Positions 46,311-56,900 of a DNA stretch of 64,000 bases are shown here, piece by piece. The DNA is taken from NCBI GenBank assembly GCA_003013855.2, contig ML058469.1, positions 1,736,001 to 1,800,000 of the forward strand, given 5' to 3'. The notes under the pieces are model-generated. The model had not been told where the DNA came from. It did not search any database and was given only the letters and a program-made list of their open reading frames with translations. The translations under genes were made by a program, and so were the position numbers. How positions within the stretch are numbered: position 1 is the stretch's first letter; every line of letters starts with the position of its first letter. The DNA comes from Liriodendron chinense. Its lineage: Eukaryota > Streptophyta > Magnoliopsida > Magnoliales > Magnoliaceae.

Positions 46311-47687
46311 GATCTTTATGAAAATAACAAAACTTGCTCTTGTCTCTTTTCTCGAAGTCAGATTTTATTTTTGCGGGCCATTTCACATACGGTTTATGCT
46401 TAATCTCCATTAGCACCTTTTCCGAAGGCCGATTAAGGGGGATGTAGTTATGGTACTTACCAGAGTAAACTTTCTTGGGAGAGCGATCTCGCCGATCGTG
46501 CCTATACTTCTTATCCGAAGAAGAGACTTCCTCCGGCTTGCATTTCTTGCCCTGTATACCATGACGTGCTAATGCCACCTCTTCTGCATTGATATATTTC
46601 TGAGCTTTAGCTTAGAATTCTGTCATAGTTTTAGGAGGATTCTTATCCAAAGCGAATCTGAATTTTTTGCTGGTGATCCCGGCTATTAGGGCGGTGAGGC
46701 CTTTCTCCTCGGTATAACCTTCAGTTTGGACTGCTTTGGTTGTGAACCGCACTGTAAACTCCTTTATTGTTTCCCCATGCTGCTGTTTCAAATCCATTAG
46801 GTGAGACGCCGATTTTTTGGTATGGATGTTTCCCATAAATTGGGAGAGGAACAGCTCTGATAGCTGTGAAAAGGAACCGATAGATCGAGGTTTTAACCCC
46901 CGGAACCAAGTACGGGATGCTTCCTTCAAGGTTAGGGAAAAGGCCCTACACATGATTTCTGACCCATGCCCCTCCAGCTCCATAAGAGACCTATAAGTTT
47001 CCAGATGTTCGAGAGGATCGCCGGTACCTGTATATGGGGTGATGACGGGTGTACGATACTTTCTTGGTAGAGGTGCTTCCATGACTTCGCTGGTAAAAGG
47101 GAACTCGGATCGATGTATCGACGCCACAGCGGCTGATGGTCGATTCGCCTGATATCGTTGCTCCATGTCATCAAAACGATCATGGATTTTCTTAAGGTCT
47201 CCTTCCCATGGTAAAGTATAACCTGATGCTTCGACGGTGGACCCATGAGATTGTTGTTGGCGGAAAGAACTAGAATGTACGGAATGTGGGGATAGTACGG
47301 GGGGTTGGTGTCGACTGGCATTCGGTTCGATGGAGGATGATTTGGTTGAACCTGTGGTTCGTCCACAGAGTGTCTGGAAGCCATCGGTATGGGCTACGCT
47401 GGCAACCCCCCAGAAGGTAGCTTCTGAGGCTCCAGGAAATGCTGATCAAGTCGGTTAGACAAGGGTTGAAACCCAGCATTGAGAGTTAGAAGTGTGTTTC
47501 CTAGGAAACGCATGACATCTTCTTGACTTCCGGAAGCCTCAAATAACGGGTTTTGTGACGGCACGCTAGGATCCCCTTGAGGGATGCCCATCGAAGTGGC
47601 TTGAGGGATAGGTATCGGTTCTGTAATGTCAGGTGAAGGTAACGTCTGCCTCGATGTGGAAGGATGAATAGTCTTTTTAGGAGGCAT
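46054..47687 (-). pseudogene. element F gag
   Basis: It starts MPPKKTIHPSTSRQ at 47687. Open pieces are 47687-47394 (N-terminal Pro/Ser-rich part with 'RFLGNTLLTLNAG'), 47166-46612 (capsid-like gag domain: 'TPYTGTGDPLEHLETYRSLM', 'FSLTLKEASRTWFRGLKPRS') and 46578-46054. The last carries the zinc knuckle CYFHKDHGHTTQDC, of the CX2HX4HX4C form. A frameshift near 47395 and a stop near 46612 break the chain. F2 provides an intact counterpart. Confidence 0.85.
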
Positions 47688-47741
47688 GGTGGAAGGATTT
47701 TGATCAGTGGTAAGAATGATTGACTGTGATGATCAAATCGT

Positions 47742-47759
47742 TCCCATAGACAGCGCCAA
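47742..47759 (-). other. primer binding site of element F
   Basis: The minus strand reads TTGGCGCTGTCTATGGGA, a two-base variant of the site TTGGCGCCGTCTGTGGGA seen in F2 and common in Tat elements. Confidence 0.8.
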
Positions 47760-47761
47760 AC

Positions 47762-48535
47762 TGTTTACGTCGAATTTTGTAACAGGATCCTCCGGAAGAT
47801 TTACCTTCCCTCCAAGCAAATTTCCTCCTTGGACCTGAAAGGGGACAGAAAAATAACTAAGAGTGGCCGGCGTCCAGCCGTTGGCCCTCCGATGCCTAAG
47901 TTAGATAGGGTAAGAAAGGAGAACCAATAAACGATGGAGATTAGGGATTGAATCTTGTGTACCTTCTCATTGATGGAACCATCTATTTATATAGATCTGA
48001 ATGTCCCATTCAGTTACGTAACATACCGAGATCATCTACTGATTTCATGGGATAAGATGCTTATCCTGCTTATCCTCAGATAAAGGAATAATCTAATCTA
48101 ATTACTCATCTGGTCAATTACGTTCCTTGATAACGATCCCTTGAGACTCGGAGCCATAGATAAAGATAAGCCCAAAATCGGTCTATACGGGCTGCTGGTA
48201 CTAAAGGCTAAGGGATGTCATCGCTGATCATCAGTAAAAGCTGCTCGTGCGTCGGAAGATTCTCGCTGAGACCAGGTGCTCGCATATTGAGATGTGACAC
48301 CTTTTAACGACTTACGAGAATGACTGCTCACAGGTCGAGAATGATATTTCCCGCCTTGTAATATTTGACTATTGACCATAAGAGCTCAAAGCCTCGGTAA
48401 CTGTGTTCCGTATTTATCTAATATGCGAGCCACGAGTAGATGATCTCGAGAGTCGAATAAAGGTGCTCGCAGGATCAGGACATCGTGAGAATATCGAGCC
48501 GCTAGTAGCTGATCTCCGCTATTTTGACTATAACA
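47762..48535 (-). repeat. 5' LTR of element F
   Basis: A 774-bp LTR, nearly identical to 38261-39033, ending at the GACGG target duplication. An ORF at 48403-48699 crosses the junction into the PMD-type gene and is only partly real. Confidence 0.9.
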
Positions 48536-49517
48536 GACGGCAGGGGATCATTTCTCTCATCCTGGCTGAGCTGTTTAATGGGCTAATTGACTGTGCCCTG
48601 GGCCGCACTCGTGTCCTTCGCGGCTGTTGTGCATTTCTTCAGGTATCTTTTCTGTACTTTTCTTTTCTTTCCTGTCTTTTAGGGATTGCTCTACTCTAGC
48701 TGAATTTCTTTTCTTTCTTGTGATCAGGTCTGGCTATGGGAGCGTCTTTCGCTGACTGTTCTTGTACCATTTCTTAGCACCCGTCGCCCAGACCTTATGC
48801 GACACATCATGGAATTTCTTCCTCATTCGGCTAGGATGAGTGAGCCCTTGTATCGCAGGATGTTCGCTGAACTTCAGTGACTGGAATGTTCAGTTGGGAG
48901 TCATCTTGGCTTTCACTTCCTCCAGTGCTTTGCGATGCGCACCGCCTTCCTCTGATGTTGGTAGGCTTTCAATCTTACATTTCTTATCATCCTATCTAGT
49001 TCCTGCGGCAGTTCGGATATGAGCAGGATGTTCCTTTTTTTGCTTTCATGGGTATCAGGCGTCGAGCACTTCCATCTAGATCATCTGACTTTAGGACTTG
49101 GGTTGATGGATCCTGGGCGAGTTTCTTGACTACTGATTTTCTTGGTTTTGAGCTGCGGACTTTTTCGATGGCGATCGCCCCATATCAGTACTGGGTTGCT
49201 AAGCAGTCCCTATACCGGCGCACTCCTTGTTGACACCAGACTGCCGATAAGGATGAGTGGGATATTCTTGGGGATGCCGGCTCTTCATCTGGTTCATATG
49301 AGCCCTTTGAAGAGCGCCCATTTATCGATCCTGGTTTCCTTTTGGCCACTCATGGCCACTTGTTATCTGAGATCTCTGAACTTCGGTATCATTGTGAGAT
49401 GATGTTGAGGAGATTGGCTGTCGATTAGAGGTTGTCTAATGAGGAGACAGCGATTCGCAGCCTTGAGCGAGATGAGGTACATTACCTGCATATGGAGGTG
49501 AGCAGGTTGAGAGCGAG

Positions 49518-49906
49518 TGTAGACACCCCACCTTCGGCTACACTGTTGGTAGAGATAGCTGGATGAATGGAGGACCATACCCCCAAATCCCATGTCCAAA
49601 CTCAGCCAAACTCACCCTTGTAAGCCCCAATCTATAGCCCAACTCACCCCTAAACATCAGCCTGAAAAACCCCCCATAAGAAAAACCAGTCAAAAAATCC
49701 TTAAAAAGTCAAACTCACTGAGTCAACCCGTCGAGTCAAACCGCCGAGTCAAAACACCAAGTCAAATCACCGAGTTAACCCACTGAGTCAAATCACCGAG
49801 TCAACCCACTGAGTCGACCCATCGAATCAACTCACTGAGTTCCAAGCAGCAGCCCCGAGGCATGTCTGTACTGCCCGCGGGATCCCGAGAGTGTCCGTAC
49901 GGGCAG
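49518..49906 (+). mobile_element. Ogre/Tat-like LTR fragment E2
   Basis: It starts TGTAGACACCCC, the LTR terminus of E1, here on the plus strand and inserted into coding-like sequence of the second PMD-type gene (GCGAG before it). There is no purine tract upstream, so it is a 5' or solo LTR. It contains the TTGAC-repeat block in complement (GAGTCAA units, about 49708-49845) and an inverted repeat ACTGCCCG/CGGGCAGT (49870-49907). Athila-2 interrupts it at 49907. Confidence 0.65.
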
Positions 49907-51490
49907 TGTTAAGCTCTTAATTGTGCATATTCTAACCCCAATTCATCACTCATTATGCATGGTTCCATGATTTAAAGACCAATCTAATGCATATATTTGT
50001 GGTTGTAGGGATGAGAGAGAGGAAGCATCAATTGGAGATGTAAAGATGCTAATTAGAAGCAAAGAAGATCAAAGGGGCTAAGCGTCAAAGAATGAAAGAA
50101 AGAAGTCAGAGAAAAGAAGAAAGAATGCAGAAGAAGGTGCCCACGACCGGTCGTCTGACCGGTTGTCCAAAGCCAAGGACCGGTCGTCCGATCGGTCCGC
50201 ACATGCACAAAGGAGACCCAGAGGCTATAACTCTCTGGACTGTTCATGACCGGTCGTGCGACCGGTCGTCCACTTCTGCGACCAGTCGTCCGACTGGTCC
50301 TTAAATTAATTTTTCAGGCCGAAACTCACTGGACTCTTTTTGGCCATTTTGAGACCGGTCGTCTAGCATCCACGACCGTTCGTCCAGCCACTGCAACCGA
50401 TCGTAAGACCGGTCGCCTGCGTAAGATTTGAACTTGCAATTTCTGACGCCGATTTTCTCTGCGCACTGCATAAGTGTTAAGCAAATTCTCGAATATTCTG
50501 AAGTTGCAGAGCCTCCTCACTATAAAAGGACACCTAGGGATCGTTCCTAGGGTACTTAGAAGAGTTTGAGCAAGGTTGGAGGCGGCGGAAGTGGATTTCG
50601 GAGTTCCACAACTCCTTCTAGTTTATGTTGTTGTTTTTATGTTTTTCTTAGTTGTTTTATGTTTCCTTGGATCATGAACGGCTAAACCTCTTAGCTAGGG
50701 CTAAGAGGTGAAGCTTGTAGTGAATCTAAGATGTTTCAATTCGTTTTAAGTTCGTTTTGAGATCGGTTTTAATGTTTATGAACAATGGTTTGAATACAAG
50801 TTCTAAGTAGTTTTTCTTAGTCTTATGATGACTCATGGATGTTTGGGAGAATCACTTCAGTTCTTAATTGCTTTGTATTAGTCTAGACCTGTATGATCTG
50901 AGGAATTGGAGTATGCTCTAGTACTATGATCTTCATGTGGGGACTTCCTACCAAAGTTCTACTTTTCTAGTTTTCTGAATTATGTATGGGACTGTGCTTA
51001 TGATTTGATTCAAGTTCAAATCATGATCTAACTTTGTCTGGTGACAGGACTTAATGATGATCATGATTATGAACTTAGTTTATTGGAATTGGGACTGACC
51101 TATGCAATTGAAGCATGCTTAGCCTAGCTTGTATTAAGTGAAGCATGTACAGGGCTCATACATATGACAGATAGTTGGTTTAACAGCTCTATCATCTGGC
51201 TAGATAGATCTTAATATCGATTCTAGCTGAGAGAATGAGAAACCACAGCGGATTGAACATCAAGGATTGCTACAAGTGGATCCTTGAACCCCTAGTGCCT
51301 TTTTATAATTGTTTACCTTCAATTTAATTCAAAGTTGTTACCTACATCAATTTTATACAAAATCTGGTTGTTAGCTTTCAATAGACACTATTAGATGTGT
51401 TTGTGAATTCCTACACCAGTACCTGTGGATTGACCTCGGTCTTACCAAGATTATTACTACATCGCAACCCTACACTTAGGGAAGCGAACA
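49907..51490 (+). repeat. 5' LTR of Athila-2
   Basis: A 1584-bp LTR from TGTTAAGCTCTTAATTG to GGGAAGCGAACA. It is the reverse complement counterpart of 15178-16734. Divergence from Athila-1 is visibly larger than that between the two Athila-1 LTRs. Confidence 0.88.
50141..50529 (+). promoter_or_regulatory. Athila-2 LTR promoter with GACCGGTC array
   Basis: Palindromes of the CGACCGGTCG type and decayed forms lie between 50141 and 50420 (for example CGACCGGTCGTCTGACCGGT at 50145). They are followed by the TATA box TATAAAAGG at 50521-50529. The order is as in Athila-1. Confidence 0.6.
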
Positions 51491-52173
51491 AGTTTTTAGC
51501 GCCGTTGCCGGGGACTTTAACGGTTTTCACAAATTTCTGAAATTAGTATCTATTTAGGATTTTTAGATTTTAGGACTAACTTAGTCTGTTTTATTTGATT
51601 TTTGCATGGATTTCTAGGAAGCTGAAGAAGATATAAGGATTTCAAGTGCCGAATCAGGTTCTATCGTTCTAAACCTTACTCTTCTCCTTCTCCTATTCAT
51701 TGCTATCATATTCATCTCTTGTAGAGTGGGTGGAGACTCCTTTTGGATCTCTGAAAGGTAGGCCTTGGGCCACCTGGATTCCTATTGGTCGGCTCTGCCG
51801 TCTTAGATCACCTTGTGCTCAGAGATTTCTTTTCTCACCTCTACTCCTCTTTCTCCTTTTTCTGCACTTTTTCTCAAAAGATTCAAAGAGTGGGTGGGGA
51901 GTTCTCTAAACCCCTATTGACCAGGAGAAATCGGTCTCTATTCTTGCTTTTGGCTTAGCCATTGCAAGACACCTTGTGCTTCAGTCTTAGAGAAGAGTAA
52001 AGAAAGGGAGGAAGAATTCTTCTTTCTCTTTGTTTCATATTTTTTGGTTTTGCATGCCACATTGGGCTCGGGATTCCAATAACCAACTCATAAGTGAAGG
52101 GGGGATAGTAGAGGGAATTGACAGAGAGCCACGTGCTAGGAGACATCTAAACTCTCCAATTTTGTATGAAAAC
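51491..52173 (+). other. Athila-2 primer binding site and leader
   Basis: The PBS at 51497-51515 reads TAGCGCCGTTGCCGGGGAC (TGG changed to TAG compared with Athila-1). The leader up to 52173 is non-coding, although a frame is open into gag from about 52030. Confidence 0.75.
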
Positions 52174-52798
52174 ATGGCTGCAAATCAACCTAATCCGATC
52201 GGCAATCTAGGCCAAAACCAAACTGAAACGGGGGAGAATGTGGTTGAGAATGTTCCCCGACCAAGGACTTTACGTGACTTCTTGCAACCAGCAAAAGCGA
52301 GCACTCCCTCATGCATAATCTTTCCACAAAATGCAGGGAATGTGGATTTAAAATCGGGAGTGATCCAACTTCTCCCTAAATTCCATGGATTAGACAGTGA
52401 AAGTGCCTATCAACACCTTAAGGAGTTTGATGAGGTAATAACCACCATGCACTTTGCTAATGTGACTGATGATGTGGTGAGACTTAAATTCTTCCCTTTT
52501 ACTCTTAAAGATAAGGCTAAAGGTTGGCTTCATGCATTAAGGCCAAGATCAATTGGTGCATGGACTGATATGCATAGGGAATTCATAAAAAATTCTTCCC
52601 TACTCACAAAACAAACATGTTGAAGCGCCTTATCATGAACTTTGCCCAAAAGGAAGATGAAACCTTCTTCCAATGTTAGGAGAGGTTTAAGGACCTATTA
52701 AACACATGCCCACATCATGGCTATGAAATTTGGCGGATTATAAGCTTTTGCTATGAAGGACTGACTTCACCCATGCGCCAATTCGTAGAGATGATGTG
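52174..52798 (+). pseudogene. Athila-2 gag, N-terminal part
   Basis: It starts MAANQPNPIGNLGQNQ at 52174. Conserved text 'TLRDFLQPAKASTPSCIIFP', 'HGLDSESAYQHLKEFDEV' and 'LKFFPFTLKDKAKGWLHAL' marks the Gag capsid domain. A frameshift near 52585 leads the first frame to a stop at 52623. In the other frame the sequence goes on to 'TSPMRQFVEMMC', with a TAG near 52676 where Athila-1 has a tryptophan codon. F2 cuts it at 52799. In the N-terminal half this copy is better preserved than that of Athila-1, where a stop interrupts it. Confidence 0.83.
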
Positions 52799-53839
52799 TG
52801 TTATAGGCAAAATAATGGAGATCAACTCAGCTATTAAGATTTTACACGGATGCCCATTTGACTCTCGAGATCATCTGATCGAGAGTCGCAGATCGGGTAA
52901 ATACGGAAGTGCCTATTCGACTCTCGAGATCATCTGATCAATAGTCGCAGATCGGGTAAATACGGAAGTGCCCATTGGACTCTCGAGATCATCTGCTCGA
53001 GAGTCGCAGGATGGATAAATACAGAGCACCTATTCGCAAGGCTTCGAGCTCCCATAGCTGATAATCAGATGAAGCAAAGCAGAGATTCCCTTCTCGATCT
53101 GCGAGCAGACCTTCTCACAAGTCATTGAAAAGTGTTACATCTGAATGAGCGAGCACTTGGACTCGCGACCATCTTCCAACATACGAACAGTTTTTTGTGG
53201 CGACATCCCTTAGCCTTCAGTACCAGCACCCGATTCCCATCAAGCAGCTTGTCCAATCCCTCTGTGACACCAAGTAGGGTTACACCTAGTTCGGTGGTCT
53301 CTGCCCCTTCGGCGTCTCCTTCCTCTTCACTGGCTATGACTCCAACTACGGCTTCCAGCTCAACATGAGCAATCAGCGCTACTACTACGCCTACCAGCAG
53401 CCTGTATAGGTTGATTTTGGGCTTATCTTCTCGTGGTTCCGAATCTCAAGGGATTGCTATCAAGGAACGTGATTGCCAAAATAAGTAATTGGGTTAGATC
53501 TCGCCTCTAAGGATAAGGATCTTATCCCACAAAATCAGCAGGATCTCGTATCGTACACGAAATCAGCGGGATCTCAATATCTTACGTAACAGATTGGATC
53601 GCTTCAGATCTATATAAAGGGATGATTCCATTAAGAGAAAGGTACACAATATTCAATCTCTGGCCTGCTTCTGCCTGGTTTTTCTTCTTGCTTTACCTGA
53701 CTTAAGCATCGGAGGGCTAACGGCTGGACACCAGCCACCCTAAGTTGCTTTCTGTCTTCTTACAGGTCTATCGGAGGAAATCCCTACTGGAGAGAAGGTG
53801 AACAACCGGAGGATCCTATTACAAAATCTGACGTTAACA
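52799..53839 (+). repeat. 5' LTR of F2
   Basis: A 1041-bp LTR, TGTTATAGGC...GTTAACA. It has a TATA box TATATAAAG at 53611-53619, preceded by the 59-bp dyad repeats. Confidence 0.85.
52851..53027 (+). repeat. three 59-bp tandem repeats with internal dyad in the F2 LTR
   Basis: Units start at 52851, 52910 and 52969 (TGCCCATT or TGCCTATT). Each contains GACTCTCGAG and, 9-10 bases later, its inverse (C)GAGAGTC, with a partly symmetric ATCATCTGAT spacer. Element F has single CTCGAGAGTC-type sequences at the corresponding place. Confidence 0.85.
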
Positions 53840-53840
53840 G

Positions 53841-53860
53841 TTTGGCGCCGTCTGTGGGAA
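53841..53860 (+). other. primer binding site of F2
   Basis: TTTGGCGCCGTCTGTGGGAA follows the LTR end by one base, a site typical of Tat-lineage elements. Confidence 0.88.
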
Positions 53861-53914
53861 ACGACTTGATCGTCGAAATCAATCGTTCTAACCACCGATA
53901 AAAATCCTTCGGCG

Positions 53915-56900
53915 ATGCCTCCTAAAAAGGCTGTTCATCCTTCGACTTCAAGGCAGGCACCACCTCCGCCCGATGAGATGGAATCCGTACCTACCCTTCC
54001 ACCTGCTTCGACGAACATCCCTCAAGGAGCCCCAAATATGCCATCAGCAAACTCATTATTGGAAGCTTCTGGAAATCAAGACGATGTCTTGCGTTTCCTC
54101 GGAAATACTCTTCTGACTCTGAATGCCGGAGTTCAGGCCCTGTCGAATCGGCTTGATCAGCATCTCCCTGAACAGCATAGACAACCCTCCGAAGGGTTAC
54201 CACCGCAACCCAAACCAGTGGCTTCCAGACATTCTATGGACGAACCACAGGTCCCGCCACACCATCCACCATCAAACCGGACACCACTTGGCAACCATCA
54301 TACCGTGCCGTCTCCACATTCTATACATTCTAGTTCGTCTCGACAACCTCAACCTCAGGGCTCCACCGCCGAAACATCAGGCTATACCCTACCATGGGAA
54401 GGAGATCTCAAAAGAATCCATGATTGTTTTGACGTCATGGAACAGCGATATCAGGCAAATCGGCCATCTACCATCATGGCAACAATACATCAATCCGAGT
54501 CCCCCTTTACCAGCGAGGTCATGGAGGCGCCGTTACCTAGAAAGTATCGAACGCCTGTTATCACCCCGTATACAGGTATTGGTGATCCTCTTGAACACCT
54601 AGAAACATACAGGTCTCTCATGGAGTTGGAGGGACATGGCTCAGAAATCATGTGTAGGGCTTTTTCCCTAACATTGAAGGAAGCAGCTCGTACGTGGTTC
54701 CGGGGATTAAAGCCTCGTTCCATCAGCTCCTTTTCCCAGTTATCGGAGATATTCCTTTCTCAATTCATGGGAAGCATTCGCATTAAGAAGCCAGCCTCCC
54801 ATCTGATGGATCTGAAACAGCAGCATGGAGAGACAATAAAGGAGTTCACAGTACGGTTTACTGCCGAAGCCGTTCAAACTGAGGGTTATACTGAAGAAAA
54901 AGGTCTTACAGCCCTCATAGTCGGAATAACGAGCGAGAAATTCAGGTTTGCTTTAGATAAGAGCCCTCCAAAAACTATGGCAGAGTTCCAAGCCAAAGCT
55001 CAGAAGTATATCAATGCAAAAGAAGTCGCGTTGACACGCCATGGAGTACAGGGTAAGAAACGCAAGCCAGAAGGAGCCTCTTCTACAGATAAAAAATATC
55101 GTCGTGATCAACGCGATCGTTCTCCCAAGAAGCCTTATTCTGGTAAATATCATAACTACACTCCTCTCAATCGATCTCATGAAAAGGTCTTAATGGAGAT
55201 TAAACACAAGCCGTATGTGAAGTGGCCTGCAAAGATCAAATCCGATCCCGAGAAGAGAGACAAGAGCAAGTTCTGTTACTTTCACAAAGATCACGGGCAT
55301 AGAACCCAGGACTGCATCTCTCTACGAGACCATATCGAAGCCCTTATTCGAAAAGGCCATCTCCAGGATTATGTTGCTCGTAAAAATCGATCACCAGAAA
55401 GGGCAAACACCTCATCTCGCCAAAAGGAACAACCTCATCATCAAACTGACCAAGAGGAAGCTGAGCCTATGGGAGAAATCTGCACCATCGTCGAAGGACC
55501 AGCTTGCGGGGGCGATTCTCAAGCTTCAAGAAAAGCATACGCTCGAAAGGCGTCCAAAGAACCCCAGCAAATCTATTGGCTGGAACAGACGTCTAGCTCG
55601 TCAAAGACCAGCTATCCTCCAATTTCCCTCACTCTCGAAGATGCAACAGAAATTCACTTCCCTCATGAAGACTCCATCGTAGTCACATTGAAGGTATCAA
55701 ATTATCTGACACATCGAATTATGGTGGATACAGGTAGCTCAGCTGATATTCTATACTTGGAGGCTTTCAACAAAATGGCACTTGCCAGAAGCCTTCTCAA
55801 GCCAGTATCGACCCCCCTCGTCGGCTTCGGAGGTGAGGTAGTAACGCCTGAAGGAAGCATCGATCTCCCAGTTACTTTTGGAGAAAGTCCAGCGAAGACT
55901 ACCGTCTTCGTAAACTTCCTCGTGGTGGATCGAAAATCAGCGTATAACGCCATTCTGGGGCGGCCGTCTCTTACTAAGGTTGGGGCAGCCTTGCACCCTT
56001 CATATCTGTGTGTCAAATTTCCTACCCCAAATGGTATCGGGGTCGTGCGAGGAAGTCAACAAGAGGCACGGTCTTGCTACCAGATAGCCCTACAAGATCG
56101 AAAGAAGGCTCAAGCGACGCCCGTTATGGAGATAGTGCAGGGTTCACCCAACTTTCCCACCAACACTTCATTGGATCCGAGAGAGAATACTCTCCAATCA
56201 GGAAATCCTGGGGAAGAAACAGTGGCGATTCACTTAACCAAAGGTGACCCATCCAGGGTCGCATACATTGGATCCTCTTTAACCAGTGTCCATCATGATG
56301 ATCTGGTCCGTTTCCTCACCGAATACCAGGACGTGTTCGCTTGGTCTCATAAAGATATGCCAGGCATCGACCCCAATGTCATTGTACATCGTCTCAATAT
56401 CGACCCGAAACATAAGCCCGTACACCAGCGTCGACGTGCCTTCACTGCAGAAAGACAAATGGCGATCAAAGATGAAGTCGAGAAGCTACTCACGGTCAAT
56501 TTCATAAAAGAAGTAGACTACCCAGAGTGGGTCGCGAACGTGGTTCTCGTCCGAAAAGCTAATGGCAAATGGAGAATGTGCGTTGACTATTCAGATTTGA
56601 ACAAAGCATGCCCCAAAGATAGCTTCCCGACACCGCGGATTGACCAGTTGGTCAATTCAATAGCTGGACACACTCTGCTCAGTTTTATGGATGCTTATTC
56701 TGGTTACAACCAGATCATGATGCATCCACCTGATAGCCAGCATACCGCCTTCATCACAGATCGGGGATTATATTGCTACCAGGTAATGCCGTTCGGTCTT
56801 AAAAATGCAGGGGCCACTTATCAACGTCTCGTCAACAAAATATTCGCTGCTCAAATCGGTAGGAATATGGAAGTTTATGTCGATGACATGCTCGTGAAAA

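Larger units (their letters stand above)
38261..48535 (-). mobile_element. Tat-lineage Ty3/gypsy element F with antisense extra gene
   Basis: A complete minus-strand element with perfect target duplication GACGG (38256-38260 and 48536-48540). It has 3' LTR 38261-39033, PPT 39034-39048, antisense extra gene 39468-41675, integrase to RNase H to RT to protease to gag (42170-47687), PBS 47742-47759 and 5' LTR 47762-48535. I count about 17 differences over about 774 bp between LTRs, many of them C/T or G/A. That suggests moderate age. All canonical domains are present but frameshifted. The PBS and Gag knuckle are of the Tat type. Confidence 0.9.
37506..49517 (+). pseudogene. second PMD-type (possibly DUF7745-like) gene, split by Tat element F
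   Basis: The plus-strand exons are 37506-38260 and 48541-49517. The first follows a possible splice acceptor (CACTAG) and contains 'LAWLDSLSAYKIQDLESYG'. It then continues, across frameshifts near 37880-37990, with 'FNNMEMGPSLEELARLTG' and 'KWFGIPYLVQPAAIG'. At 38260 the 10.3-kb element F is inserted; beyond its GACGG duplication the frame continues with 'QGIISLILAELFNGLIDCAL'. An intron 48643-48727 lies after 'CCAFLQ', followed by 'VWLWERLSLTVLVPF'; the first PMD gene has an intron at the equivalent place. A coiled-coil-like tail ('NEETAIRSLERDEVHYL') is cut at 49517 by LTR E2. Several stops are present. Superfamily placement is by eye. Confidence 0.55.
49907..52798 (+). mobile_element. Athila-2, 5' part
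   Basis: A plus-strand Athila element of the same family as Athila-1: 5' LTR 49907-51490, PBS 51497-51515, leader, and gag up to 52798, where Tat element F2 is inserted. The 5-bp flank GGCAG (49902-49906) would be its target duplication. The remainder lies beyond F2 and outside the window. Confidence 0.88.

Noticed and set aside
54123..54602. 159-aa ORF within F2 gag
   Set aside because: It is an out-of-frame shadow of the well-supported 1000-codon ORF.
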